Positions 20,140 to 30,633 are shown, numbered from the stretch's first letter. The stretch: DNA of 57,286 bases from Symbiodinium natans (GCA_905221605.1 CAJNDS010000562.1:32501-89786); one strand, 5' to 3'. Numbers and translations are program-made. Notes: generated from the letters alone by a model not told the origin.

Positions 20140-20945
20140 TTAGGGTTTTAGGGTTTAGGGTTCAGGGTTCAGGGTTCAGGGTTTAGGGTCTAGGGCTTAG
20201 GGCTTAGGGTTTAGGGCTTAGGGTTTAGGGTTTGGGGTTTTAGGGTTTAGGGTTTAGGGTTCAGGGTTTAGGGTTTAGGGTTTAGGGTTTAGGGCTGCAA
20301 GCCCCAAATTCTGACCTCAACCCCTAAACCCCAAACCCTATACCCTATATACAAAAGTCCTCAACCGGCCTACAATCCTAAGCCCCCCTAAGCAACCCAA
20401 AAGGGCCTAAACATCTTAAGCCCCTCCCCAGTCCCTAAGCCCTAAACCCCTAAACCCCCTGAACCGTATAAATCCTAAGCTCCAAGCTCATAAACTCTGA
20501 GCCCTAAACCCTAAACCCTAAACCCTAAACCCTAAACCCTAAACCCTAAACCCTAAACCCTAAACCCTAAATCTTAAACCCTAAACCCTAAACCCCTAAG
20601 CCCTGAACCCATTGAACTCCTGAACGGCCCTGCCATCCTAAACCTTTGCGTGAGGATCTGGGCTCCCCAGGACGCCTATAGCTTGAACCCTAAACCCCAA
20701 ACCCCAAACCCCAAACCCCAAACCCCAAACCCCAAACCCCAAACCCTAAACCCTAGAACCTTAAGCCCCTTAAGCCCCAGACATCCTAAGCTCTAAACAA
20801 GCCCTAAAACCACTAAGCCACTTAACAACCCTAAACCCTAAACCCTAAACCCTAAACCCTAAACCCCAAACCCCAAACCCCAAACCCCAAACCCTAAACC
20901 CTAAACCCTAAACCCTAAACCCTAAACCCTAAACCCTAACCCTAA
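20140..20945 (+). repeat. Telomeric block: TTTAGGG array, variants, then CCCTAAA and CCCCAAA arrays
   Basis: G-strand units at 20140-20293, mixed variants, CCCTAAA at 20505-20590, CCCCAAA run at 20691-20745, CCCTAAA/CCCCAAA at 20828-20945, ending in a C-run at 20946-20969. No gene seen in it. Confidence 0.88.
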
Positions 20946-21277
20946 CCCCCCCCCCCCCCCCCCCCCCCCAAACTTTAGCACGTACTCGTAGGTAACTCAG
21001 CACGCTTGCGGTATTTATCGCCTCACGCATGGCGACTGATGGTGCCTTCGACCACACCCTAAACCACTCAACACTAAACCCCAAACCACGAAACGACTAA
21101 ACCACTACACCCTACACCCCAAACCCTAAACCACTACACCCTGAACCCTAAAGCCCAAACCCTAAACCCTAAACCCTCAGTCCTAAACCCTAAACCCTAA
21201 ACCCTAAACCCTAAACCCTGAACCCTGAACCCTGAACCCTAAACCCCAAGAACTGGTGAGAGAGTCCCCTCCGCCAG

Positions 21278-21333
21278 GTGAAGGCAGCGGACTCCCTGCC
21301 CGCTGCGGCGCTCCAGGCTCCCCGCGTTCTTAG
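21278..21333 (+). CDS. Exon-like island
   Basis: Acceptor CCCCTCCGCCAG, then VKAADSLPAAALQAPRVL, with TTTAGGG repeats following at once. Confidence 0.45.
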
Positions 21334-21431
21334 GGTTTAGGGTGGGTTTGGGGTTTGGGGTTTGGGGTTTGGGGCTTGGGGTTTAGGGTTTAGGGTTTAG
21401 GGTTTAGGGTTTAGGGTTGAGGGTGTAAGGT

Positions 21432-21884
21432 TACGGGTTTACGGGTTTACGGGTTTACGGGTTTACGGGTTTACGGGTTTACGGGTTTACGGGTTTACGG
21501 GTTTACGGGTTTACGGGTTTACGGGTTTACGGGTTTACGGGTTTACGGGTTTACGGGTTTACGGGTTTATGGGTTTACGGGTTTACGGGTTTACGGGTTT
21601 ACGGGTTTACGGGTTTACGGGTTTACGGGTTTACGGGTTTACGGGTTTACGGGTTTACGGGTTTACGGGTTTACGGGTTTACGGGTTTACGGGTTTACGG
21701 GTTTACGGGTTTACGGGTTTAAGGGTTTACGGGTTTACGGGTTTACGGGTTTACGGGTTTACGGGTTTACGGGTTTACGGGTTTACGGGTTTACGGGTTT
21801 ACGGGTTTACGGGTTTACGGGTTTACGGGTTTACGGGTTTACGGGTTTACGGGTTTACGGGTTTACGGGTTTACGGGTTTATGG
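21432..21884 (+). repeat. TTTACGGG octamer array
   Basis: About 56 nearly perfect copies of an 8-base variant (TTTACGGG), with single TTTATGGG and TTTAAGGG changes. It is more homogeneous than nearby heptamer arrays. The GLRVYGFT ORF across it is an artefact. Confidence 0.97.
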
Positions 21885-22004
21885 GTAAGGGCATTACGCT
21901 TTCTTTGTTTTTTGTTGCTTAGGGCCTTAAGGTTGTTTGTTGTTGTTTAAGGGCTCTTGGGTGGTCTTCAACGGTTGCTAGGGTTTTAGGTAGGGGCAGG
22001 TGTA

Positions 22005-22016
22005 GGTGTAGGTGTA

Positions 22017-22063
<47 letters not shown>

Positions 22064-22335
22064 AGGCGTAGGCGTAGGTGTTGTGTGTGTGCGTGTGTCT
22101 GAGTGCGTGAGTGAGTGTGTGTAGGGTTTGAGGGTTGTGGGTTGTAGGGTGTTGGGTACGATGGCTTAGGCTCTCAGGGGTTTGAGGGGTTTGAGGGGTT
22201 TGAGGAGTTTGAGGGTTTGAGGGTTTGAGGGTTTGAGGGTTCGAGGGTTCGAGGGTTTGAGGGTTTGAGGGTTTGAGGGTTTGGGGCTTGAGGGTTTGGG
22301 GGCTTGAGGGTTTGAGGGTTTTGAGGGTTTTGAGC
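22005..22335 (+). repeat. Hexamer and TTTGAGGG octamer arrays
   Basis: GGTGTA/GGCGTC hexamers at 22000-22078, a GTGTGT stretch, then about 16 copies of TTTGAGGG at 22170-22330. Confidence 0.88.
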
Positions 22336-22565
22336 TACGGGTGTTAGAGAGCTTGCTCAGGCAGTTACGTGCAGGGTTTTAGATAGAGGCTTTCGAGTGT
22401 CAGTAGGTTGTTTAGGCTGGCTTAGGGTGTTTGAGGATCTCCCCCTAGACCATCATCCCAATCCCACAATTCCCTTCAAACAAAAACCCTAAAACCCTAA
22501 CCCCCAAACCCTAAACCCTAAAGCCTAAACCCTAAACCCTAAACCCTAAACCCTAAACCCTAAAG

Positions 22566-22652
22566 GCAGCCCTGGGTCTGACGGCCCCTGCGGCCAAGCG
22601 CCTGGCGGCGCAGCTCCGGGCGCTGCCCAAAGCCGAGCTGAAGAGGCTCGGG
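22566..22652 (+). CDS. Exon-like island, Ala/Leu-rich
   Basis: AG acceptor formed by the last repeat unit (CCCTAAAG|G). Reads ALGLTAPAAKRLAAQLRAL, PKAELKRLG, ending at G|GTTTGG. It sits between a CCCTAAA array and a TTTAGGG array and looks strongly like coding sequence. Confidence 0.55.
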
Positions 22653-22659
22653 GTTTGGG

Positions 22660-22763
22660 GTTTAGGGGTTTAGGGTTTAGGGTTTAGGGTTTAGGGTTTA
22701 GGGTTTAGGGTTTAGGGTTTAGGGTTTAGGGTTTAGGGTTTAGGGTTTAGGGTTTAGGGTTCA
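22660..22763 (+). repeat. TTTAGGG array
   Basis: About 14 units, joined directly to an inverted copy of the dispersed element. Confidence 0.95.
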
Positions 22764-22764
22764 G

Positions 22765-22890
22765 CAGCTCCGGATCGAGCAGTTTTATGGTAAAGTCTAT
22801 TTACGGCTCTGATATAACACCCACCCACCCAGAGAATCCCATAGCATTGAGAAAAATATAAGTATCCTCCAATCATCTCAGAATCAAAGG
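22765..22890 (-). repeat. Dispersed telomere-adjacent element, inverted copy
   Basis: Starts TTCAGCAGCTCCGGATCGAG next to TTTAGGG and contains ACCCACCCACCC and CCCATAGCATTGAGAAAAAT, the reverse complement of the copy 2 landmarks. Confidence 0.8.
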
Positions 22891-23094
22891 CTTAAACGAA
22901 CGGACACAACAAACACACTTCATAGTTTTAGCTTCATATTCTTGCCATTGCATCTCTGCGTTAGCCTCCCCAGGCCGTAAACTCCGGGCAGTGAGGCCCA
23001 CCTGAAACCCTAAACGCCAGGCCTTGATGCCCTGATATCCTAACGCCAGGCCTTGAGGCCCTGAAACCCTAAACCCCACCTAAACCCCAGATTA

Positions 23095-23340
23095 GGGGCC
23101 TTAAACCACGCATTCTGAGCCTTAAACCACGGGCCTTAAACCATGAATTATGGGCCTTGAACCACGAATTATGGGCCTTAAACCACGAGCCTTAAACCAT
23201 TAACCCACGAATTGTGGGCCTTAAACCACGAATTCCGGGCCTTAAACCACGAATTCTGGGCCTTAAACCACGAATTCTGGGCCTTAAACCACGAATTCTG
23301 GGCCTCTGGGCCTTAAGCCCTGGGCCTTAAACCACGAAAT
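23095..23340 (+). repeat. ~20-base minisatellite
   Basis: Roughly ten copies of GGGCCTTAAACCACGAATT(C/A)T with truncated units. Confidence 0.85.
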
Positions 23341-23344
23341 ATGA

Positions 23345-23530
23345 AAGAGAGGTTCATCATCTCAAGTCGGAGCATTCACTAGTCAAGCAGCTGAAGCGTT
23401 ATAAGAAACCCACCCACCCAAGAAACTCATAACATTGAGAAAATATAAAGTTCATTCAATACCTTCCCAGTAGGCTTAAAGCTCACAGTCCAGTGGACCC
23501 AAAACCCGAAATCTAAGACCCACAGCAGAT
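23345..23530 (-). repeat. Dispersed telomere-adjacent element, inverted long copy
   Basis: Matches copy 2 (4618-4803) over almost all its length in reverse: CATCTCAAGTC, CACTAGTCAAGCAGCTGAAG, ACCCACCCACCC, ATAACATTGAGAAAATATAA, CCCAGTAGGCTTAAAGCTCA. Confidence 0.88.
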
Positions 23531-23559
23531 CCTCTACCCAAGCCTTAAATCCTATGCTT

Positions 23560-23755
23560 GAGGCCTTGAAACCCTAAACCCCGCCTTGAGGCCTTGAAAC
23601 CCAAAACCCCGGCCTTGAGGCCTTGAAAACCTAAACCCCGGCCTTGGCCTTGAAAACCTAAACCCCGGCCTTGAGGCCTTGAAACCCTAAACCCCGGCCT
23701 TGAGGCCTTGAAACCCTAAACCCCGGCCTTGAGGCCTTGAAACCCTAAACCCCAA
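23560..23755 (+). repeat. ~28-base minisatellite
   Basis: About seven copies of a unit built from CCTTGAGGCCTTGAAA and CCCTAAACCCCGG, so it includes one telomeric unit per copy. Confidence 0.88.
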
Positions 23756-24018
23756 GAGCTTTTGAACGTGCAGGGCGCTGGAAGTGTTAAGATTTACAGG
23801 GCTGGGGGACTTAGGACTTACAGGCAAAACCCTAAACCCTAAAACCTGAACTTCAAACCCTAAACCCGAAACCCTAAACCCGAAACCCTAAACCCCAAAC
23901 CCCAAACCCCAAACCCCAAACCCTAAACCCTAAACCCTAAACCCTAAACCCTAAACCCTAAACCCTGAACCCTAAACCCTAAACCCTAAACTCTAAACCC
24001 CCCCCCCCTCTCTCCCAG

Positions 24019-24096
24019 GCGTCTCCGTGTGCTCCAGGGCCCGACCGGCGCGGAGGAAGAGCCCCCAAGGAGCAGCGGAGCGTCGGAAGTGCGCGG
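24019..24096 (+). CDS. Exon-like island, Arg/Gly-rich
   Basis: Excellent acceptor (C-run, CTCTCTCCCAG), then ASPCAPGPDRRGGRAPKEQ, RSVGSAR, and G|GTTTCAGG. Confidence 0.48.
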
Positions 24097-24172
24097 GTTT
24101 CAGGGGGGGTGTAGGGCTAGGGTTTAGGGTTTGGGGTTTGGGGTTTAGGGTTTAGGGTTTAGGGTTCAGGGT

Positions 24173-24499
24173 TTAGGTTGAGGGTTCCGGTTTCAGGGTT
24201 TGGGGATTCTCCCAATGACCAGCCCCGAACAGGTCACACCATGGCCCTGCAGCAGCTTCACTGAACCGTTCCGAAGCACTCCGTCTATATCTTATATTGG
24301 TTGGTGGTCTCTTTAACCAGGGTTTCTGCTTTATAAGGCATATATTCGGGGTCTTACTAGGGTATCTAGGGGCTATATTAAGGTACAAGAGTAACAGTAG
24401 TAACAGATAAAGAGGCCACCGGCCTTTATATTCTATCTCCCCCAAGCAAAGATCCACACTAAACCCGAACGCGAACCCGAAACCCTGCATCAGCCCCAT
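24173..24499. other. Unique island, no clear gene
   Basis: A minus-strand frame contains a hydrophobic LYLLLLLLLYL run, but it has no supporting motif. CCCTAAA repeats start at 24507. Confidence 0.3.
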
Positions 24500-24501
24500 G
24501 C

Positions 24502-24600
24502 CCTGAACCCTAAACCCTAAACCCTAAACCCTAAACCCTAAACCCTAAACCCTAAACCCTAAACCCTAAACCCTAAACCCTAAACCCTAAACCCTAAACC
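24502..24600 (+). repeat. CCCTAAA array
   Basis: About 13 units leading into the AT-hook exon. Confidence 0.93.
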
Positions 24601-24635
24601 TCAGACCCCAAACCCTAAACCCTAAACCCCTAAAG

Positions 24636-24731
24636 CCCTACGACGCGCCACGAGGAAGAGGGGACGACCCAAGACAGCCCCCGCCAAGCCGGTCACGGCG
24701 GGGAAGGCCCCTTCGACGTGCTTTCTGTGGG
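24636..24731 (+). CDS. Exon encoding an AT-hook
   Basis: AG acceptor from the repeat (CCTAAAG). Reads RRATRKRGRPKTAPAKPVT, ending FLWG at G|GTTTAG. KRGRPK is the AT-hook core that binds the minor groove of AT-rich DNA (family knowledge). Pro/Lys/Ala spacing around it is usual for chromatin proteins. Only this exon of the gene is identified. Confidence 0.58.
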
Positions 24732-25170
24732 GTTTAGGGTTTAGGGTTTAGGGTTTAGGGTTTAGGGTTTAGGGTTTGGCGGTTTAGGGTTTAGGGGTTG
24801 GTTTAGACGACTTTAGGGCTTTAGGGCTGAAAGACCAGGATGTTTTGTGTTGTAAGGTCAACGACTTTCAGGTGTTGTTCTGAGGGTTCAGGATTCCAGA
24901 ATTTGGGTTTAGGGTTCAGGGCTTAGGTTGAGGCATCTTCGAGGCACCTTTTGCAGCTTCAGGCAGGATCACCCCCCAGCCGCGGCTGTTTCGGAGCGGC
25001 TGGCTAGGTCGCGACTTCCTTTCACCATCTAAGCCCTACAGCTTCTAAACTTCTAAACCTTGAGCTGTAAGCCTTTAAGCCCTAAACCCTAAACCCTAAA
25101 CCCTAAAACCCTATAAACATATTTTGAAGCGGAACAGCGGAACAGAGGCGCGGCAGAACCCCGAAGCCAG

Positions 25171-25262
25171 GCGCCTGCACTGGCTTTGACGGCCTCCGGT
25201 GACGTGGCCCGCGCTGAGGTGCCTGGAGATCGCAGGGTTCGGCAGCATTTTGCGGTCCAATG
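25171..25262 (+). CDS. Exon-like island
   Basis: Acceptor CGAAGCCAG, then LALTASGDVARAEVPGDRR, VRQHFAVQ and stop. A second possible acceptor (GATCGCAG) at 25235 with a donor TGG|GTTTAA would give a shorter exon. Confidence 0.4.
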
Positions 25263-25440
25263 AAAATGGGTTTAATCCGGGTTTAGGGTTTAGGGTTTAG
25301 AGGTTTCTTTCTAGGGGTCACGAATTGAGGGCGTCAGGTTTTAGGGATCTCGATGTGGAGGGCTGAAGGAAGGCTTATGACACCAGAAACCCTCAACCCT
25401 AAACCCTAAACCCTAAACCCTAAACCCTAAACCCTAAACC

Positions 25441-26038
25441 CTAAGCTCTAAGCCCTAAGCCCTAAGCCCTAAGCCCTAAGCCCTAAGCCCTAAACCCTAA
25501 ACCCTAAACCCTAAGAGTTTTCTGAGGCTGATTTGGCTAGACTGCAGTTCGCCCTATAGAACCAGTCTTTTTGTTTTGGCATTTTTGTTGGGCGCAAACC
25601 CACCCCCGCCTTATCAAGTTCAGAGTTTAAGCCTTTGTAGTCTTGTTAACAAAACTAGCTCTAATCCCTAGACCCTAAACCCTAGACCCTAAACCCTACA
25701 CCCTAAACCCTAAACCCTAAACCCTAAACCCGAAACCCGAAACCCGAAACCCTAAACCCTGAACCCTGAACCCTGAACCCTGAACCCTAAACCCTAAGCC
25801 CTAAACCCTAAACCCTAACCCTAAACCCTAAGCCCTAAGCCCTAAGCCCTAAGCCCTAAGCCCTAAGCCCTAAACCCTAAACCCTAAACCCTAAGAGTTT
25901 TCTGAGGCTGATTTGGCTAGACTGCAGTTCGCCCTATAGAGTTTTGTTTTGGCATTTTTGTTGGGCGCAAACCCACCCCCGCCTTGTCAAGTTCAGAGCT
26001 TAAGCCTTTGTAGTCTTGTTAACAAAACTAGCTCTAAA
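25441..26038 (+). repeat. Tandem duplication of a ~380-base mixed segment
   Basis: 25441-25665 and 25820-26038 share CCCTAAG repeats and a unique block beginning TTTTCTGAGGCTGATTTGG and ending AACAAAACTAGCTCTAA. The second copy lacks about 8 bases (ACCAGTCT). Confidence 0.92.
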
Positions 26039-26039
26039 C

Positions 26040-26395
26040 CCTAAACCCTAAACCCTAGACCCTAGACCCTAGACCCTAAACCCTACACCCTAAACCCTAA
26101 ACCTTAAACCCGAAACCCGAAACCCGAGACCCGAGACCCTAAACCCTAAACCCTAAACCCTAAACCCTAAACCCTAGACCCTAGACCCTAGACCCTAGAC
26201 CCTAGACCCTAAACCCTAAACCCTAAACCCTAAACCCTAAACCCTAAACCCTAAACCCTAAACCTTAAACCCTAAACCCTAACCCTAAACCCTAAACCCT
26301 AAACCCTAAACCCTAAACCCTAAACCCTAAACCCTAAACCCTAAACCCTAAACCCTAAACCCTAACCCTAAACCCTAAACCCTAAAAGCCAAAGG
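26040..26395 (+). repeat. Long CCCTAAA array with CCCTAGA stretch
   Basis: About 48 units including a run of CCCTAGA (26174-26212) and some CCCTAA hexamers. Confidence 0.93.
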
Positions 26396-26423
26396 CACCC
26401 TCAGCTCACTTCTCTTTCCGCAG

Positions 26424-26461
26424 GTTTCAGGTGCTATACGAGCATCCAGGATCGCCAAGAC
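26424..26461 (+). CDS. Short exon-like island with strong acceptor
   Basis: CACTTCTCTTTCCGCAG gives a textbook polypyrimidine tract and AG. VSGAIRASRIAKT follows, then AC|GTTTGG. Confidence 0.48.
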
Positions 26462-26784
26462 GTTTGGGGTTTAGGGTTTAGGGTTTAGGGTTCACCTTAG
26501 GCCTATGAAACCCAGTCCAACCCATAAACGCGGTAAAAAACAGAGCCCTAACCCCTAACCCTTTAACCCATAAACCCGAGCCTAAACCCTAAGCCCGTAA
26601 CCCATAAACCCATACACCCCAAGACCCCAAGCCCCAAACCCCAAACCCCAAACCCTAAACCCAACCCCAACTCCTACACCCTAAGCCCCCAACCCCAAGC
26701 CCTAAACCCAAAACCCTAAGCCCTAAACCCTAAGCCCTAAACCCCAAGCCCTAAGCCCCAAACCCCAACCCCTAAACCCCACAG

Positions 26785-26882
26785 CCCCTGACGAGGCCTA
26801 CGTGATGCCCGAGCCCGAGGTGTCCCTCTTCGGATTGGCCTGCGGCGACGCCGGGAGATGTGCCTTCGCTGACTTTGTGAGG
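26785..26882 (+). CDS. Exon-like island, acidic
   Basis: After CCCCACAG: DEAYVMPEPEVSLFGLA, then GDAGRCAFADFVR at G|GTTTAG. It resembles the start of 36671-36742 (both open CC-CCT-GAC after CAG). Confidence 0.52.
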
Positions 26883-27316
26883 GTTTAGGGTTTAGGGTTT
26901 AGGGTTCAGGGTATCTCCTGTAGGTGTTCAAGGGTTTTGTGAGAACCCATCTGACTTCTTAGGTGCTCCTAAACCCCACGGCTCCTGAACCCTCGTAAGG
27001 GATCATTATGTTTATATGTCAAACAGTAGCCAAGTTCCCTAAACCCTAAACCCTAAACCCTAAACCCTAAACCCTAAACCCTAAACCCTAAACCCTAAAC
27101 CCTAGAAGTACGGCGGAAGTATAGACCCGAACCCTGTATGCCCCAAAACCTAGTCCCTAACCTCGAATCTTTCAACCTAGATCCTCAAGTCCAAACCCTA
27201 AACCCTAAACCGTTAGTTTGGCCTAAACCCTCGACCCTAAACCCTAAACCCTAAACCCTAAACCCTAAACCCTAAAGCCAAAAACCAAGGCTTGCTGGCG
27301 TGGCTGGGATTCGCAG

Positions 27317-27379
27317 ACCACTGTGGCCTGCGCTCCAGCTCCCGCTCGGCGGCCTCTGTAGTGAGGCAGGCTTTGCTTA
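27317..27379 (+). CDS. Exon-like island
   Basis: After GGATTCGCAG: PLWPALQLPLGGLCSEAG. A second frame is also open. Weak. Confidence 0.3.
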
Positions 27380-27417
27380 GGGGTTAGGGTTTAGGGTTTA
27401 GTGTTTAGGGGTGCTGC

Positions 27418-27586
27418 TAGTGGTGGTGGTGGTGGTGGTGCTGGTGGTGGTGGTGGCGGTGGTGGTGGTGCTGGTGGTGGTGGTCTACTGGGTTGTGCTT
27501 TGGAATGATTTTTAATTACCCTTCTTTCCTTCTAAGGGAACCTATTCACAAATAATTTTCGAAGGGTGCAGAGCACAACCCAGTTT
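27418..27586. repeat. GGT repeat and adjoining foldback
   Basis: (GGT)n with GCT interruptions at 27418-27483. TACTGGGTTGTGCT (27487) and AGCACAACCCAGTT (27572) then form terminal inverted repeats of a ~100-base foldback. Confidence 0.8.
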
Positions 27587-28037
27587 ATAGAAGGTTTCGG
27601 AGTTTTGTGAGGTCGCAGGGGCTCAGGGTTTATAGAGTTTAGAATGTAAGGCTTCTGACCATAAAGAAGGAACTACATCATTTCCTAGGCTACAGGGCTT
27701 AAGCCAAAGCTGCAATGTAGGGCTGAGGGATTTTGGTACACAGGGTGAAAGGTTTAGCGCCTTGAAGTTTGCAGGAACTTCAGGGGTTGTAAGGTTTTCC
27801 GGCTTTCGAAACCCTAAACCCTAAACCCTAAACCCTACACCCTAGTAAAAACCCTGTATACACAGGGCTGGAGCCCTTTGAAATGGATGGGCTTCCATGG
27901 GCGAGAAGCGATCGTTAGGACGTCAGGGTGCTGGCGGGCGACTTACTGTCAAGGAACTTACATGAAGCTGCCATCGTAATCTGTAATCAACCTATATGAT
28001 GTTCAACACTTCCATATGATGGTGGCTTGTTTTTCAG

Positions 28038-28116
28038 GGTCCTTCGCAACAACCCAGTTTACGTCGAACTTGCGGACGTTTTTGCTCGCCGTCCGCATGG
28101 CTTGCACCCGCAGCCG
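28038..28116 (+). CDS. Exon-like island
   Basis: Very good acceptor GCTTGTTTTTCAG|G, then VLRNNPVYVELADVFARRP. It ends in diverged telomeric sequence with no clear donor. Confidence 0.5.
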
Positions 28117-28412
28117 AAACCTTCAATCCTAAACCCGGTCCTAAACCCTAAACGCTAAACCCTAACCCCATAACCCGAAGCCCTGAACCCTGAATCCACA
28201 TTTTTTGAACCGTACACCCTGTACACCTTCTTGCAACAGTGCGAGGTGTTCAGAACCTGGTCAAGCCTCACTTTCCCACGTAAGCCTGTATGACCCTAAA
28301 CCCCCCCCAAACCCCTAAACCCTCAATAACCTTCAACCCGCTAAACCCTAACCTTACAATCCCAGACCCCCCAATCGCGTGGGAGGTATGAGATGTGGTT
28401 GCGCTGCCGCAG

Positions 28413-28476
28413 ATTTGTCTACTCCCCGGCCCAGCTCCTTGTCGGGAAGCCATGCAACTCCTCAACCTTAAGCCCT
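28413..28476 (+). CDS. Exon-like island
   Basis: Acceptor TTGCGCTGCCGCAG, then ICLLPGPAPCREAMQLLN, with a possible inner donor CTT|GTCGGG. Confidence 0.38.
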
Positions 28477-28892
28477 AACCCCAAGCCCTAATAAAAGCCC
28501 TAAACCCTGTAAGCCCTAAACCCTAAAGCCAAACCCGAAACCTTGACCACACAAAGCCTTTAAACCAGATAAGCCATAGTTGCAAGCCCAAAAGCCGCAT
28601 ACATATTAAAACTCTTTCAGCCCTAAACCGTCTGCCTGCTGAGTCCACAGTCCAATCCGGCGCCCTAAACCCTAAACCCCAACCCCTGAAACCCGATACA
28701 CTTTCGCAACGCCAAACCCTGAGACCCTACAAGGGCTTCAGGTCCGTTCCTTTCAGCCTTGGACCCTCGGCTGTCTGGGTTAGGTTTAGGGTTTAGGGTT
28801 TAGGGTTTGGGGTTTAGGATTTAGGGTTTAGGGTTTAGGGTTTAGGGTTTAGGGTTTAGGGTTTAGGGTTTAGGGTTTGGGGTAGGGTGCTG

Positions 28893-28974
28893 AGCTTCAA
28901 GGCGTTGGGATGACGAGACAGGTTTGGGCCCCTGAGGACCCTAGAAGCCCTCCATCTGAGCTACAAGCTCTGTA
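28893..28974 (+). CDS. Exon-like island
   Basis: LQGVGMTRQ ends at a possible CAG|GTTTGG donor; if unspliced the frame continues VWAPEDPRSPPSELQ to a stop. Confidence 0.35.
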
Positions 28975-29234
28975 GCATTTAGGGTTTAGGGTTTAGGGTT
29001 TAGGGTTTAGGGTTTAGGGTCCCTAGACACAGGCCTATGAACCTAGAATAAACAAAGGGGCCTAGCCCTAAACCTAAACCCCAAACCCTAAAACCCAAAC
29101 CCTAAACCCTAAACCTGACATAAAGACAGCCCCAACCCCCGAAACCCGAAACCCGAAATCCTGAACCCTAAACCCTAAACCCAAAACCCTCAACCCTGAC
29201 CCTAACCAAACCCGCCTCCTGCCAGAGACTGCAG

Positions 29235-29303
29235 AGGTTTGAGCCTCGCTTCCAGAAGTCCACTCGCTCGGGACGCGTACTACCCATTCCGCCGGGGGCT
29301 TGG
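29235..29303 (+). CDS. Exon-like island
   Basis: After GAGACTGCAG: RFEPRFQKSTRSGRVLPIP, ending GCTTG|GGTTTAG before one of the longest TTTAGGG arrays. Confidence 0.5.
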
Positions 29304-29520
29304 GTTTAGGGTTTAGGGTTTAGGGTTTAGGGTTTAGGGTTTAGGGTTTAGGGTTTAGGGTTTAGGGTTTAGGGTTTAGGGTTTAGGGTTTAGGGTTTAG
29401 GGTTTAGGTTAGGGTTTAGGGTTTAGGGTTTAGGGTTTAGGGTTTAGGGTTTAGGGTTTAGGGTTTAGGGTTTAGGGTTTAGGGTTTAGGGTTTAGGGTT
29501 TAGGGTTTAGGGTTTAGGGT
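29300..29520 (+). repeat. Long TTTAGGG array
   Basis: About 31 units with one 6-base unit at 29405. Confidence 0.96.
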
Positions 29521-29566
29521 CCAAGGGTTTCTGGAGACTCTAAACCCCAAAGCTCTTGCACCACAG

Positions 29567-29623
29567 CACTGTGACGCTCTACTTCTTCAAGCTTCCCAAA
29601 CTCCAGCCCTCCCAAGAACCTAA
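29567..29623 (+). CDS. Exon-like island, terminal
   Basis: After CTTGCACCACAG: HCDALLLQASQTPALPRT and stop. Confidence 0.33.
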   Translation, partial: HCDALLLQASQTPALPRT

Positions 29624-29829
29624 ACCCTAAAAGGGTGGAGGGCTTTAGGTTTCATTGAGTTTTAGGGTTTGGAGCTAGGGTTTAGGGTTCAGGGTTTAGG
29701 GGTTGAACCCTAAACACTGAACCCGCGGCTACAGGGGTATGCCAGCCCTCCCCCCCCCCCCCCACCCCAGCCCCAAGCCCCGTTACTCACACAGCCCCCC
29801 AGAACCCGATAACCCTAAACCCTAAACCC

Positions 29830-29962
29830 TAACCTAAACCCTAACCCCTAAACCCTAAACCCTAAACCCTAAACCCTAAACCCTAAACCCTAAACCCTAA
29901 ACCCTAAACCCTAAACCCTAAACCCTTAACCCTTAACCCTAAACCCTAAACCCTAAACCCTA
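29830..29962 (+). repeat. CCCTAAA array
   Basis: About 18 units with two CCCTTAA. Confidence 0.93.
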
Positions 29963-29967
29963 TGCAG

Positions 29968-30017
29968 CACTCCCGGCCCGACAGCCCTCGTGCCAAATTC
30001 AATTCGGGCTGGGAAGC
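29968..30017 (+). CDS. Exon-like island between two CCCTAAA arrays
   Basis: After CTATGCAG: HSRPDSPRAKFNSGWEA. No GT at the right side, which is CCCTAAA rather than TTTAGGG. Confidence 0.3.
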
Positions 30018-30181
30018 CCTGAACCCTAAACCCTAAACCCTAAACCCTAAACCCTAAACCCTAAACCCTGAACCCTAAACCCTAAAACACAAAGCCCTAT
30101 AAGGCCTAAAATCCTAGAACCCTCAAACCCTAGCACCCTAAAAGCCTAAAACCCTAAACCAGTTTTCAGGGATGGCTGAAG

Positions 30182-30239
30182 GTTGAGGATAATTGTCGTG
30201 GGTCTGGAGGGGATGCGGTCTCAAGAATCCGAGACGAGG
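30182..30239 (+). CDS. Exon-like island
   Basis: GGCTGAAG|G acceptor, VEDNCRGSGGDAVSRIRDE, donor GAGG|GTTTAG. Confidence 0.4.
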
Positions 30240-30309
30240 GTTTAGGGTTTAGGGTTAGGGTTCAGGGTTCAGGGTTCAGGGTTGAGGGTTGAGGGCCTGT
30301 GGGGTCCAG

Positions 30310-30450
30310 CCACAACTGGCTCCGCATGCGCAGCTTCTGACTGATGACGCTTACCGGAACGGAGAAGCACACACATACACACGTACACACACCCAGGCTT
30401 CACCTTCAGCCTTAATTACATTACACCTCCCCCCCATCCTTACTTACCCT
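30310..30450 (+). CDS. Exon-like island
   Basis: After GGGGTCCAG: PQLAPHAQLLTDDAYRNGEA, then a Thr/His stretch from a CA-rich segment, open to a TGA near 30450. Confidence 0.4.
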
Positions 30451-30633
30451 TGAGCCCCTAACCGACACCTTTCAGAAACCTAGCCCTAAACCCTAAACCC
30501 TAAACCCCAAACCCCAAACCCCAAACCCCAAACCCTAAACCCTAAACCCTAAACCCTAAACCCTAAACCCTAAACCCTAAACCCTAAACCCTAAACGAAT
30601 CATTCGGTTCCTCGCGCGGGACGCCTAGGCCAG

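Noticed and set aside
21569-21922. 117-codon ORF with GLRVYGFT repeats
   Set aside because: An octamer array stays open in a frame by necessity; no non-repeat part.
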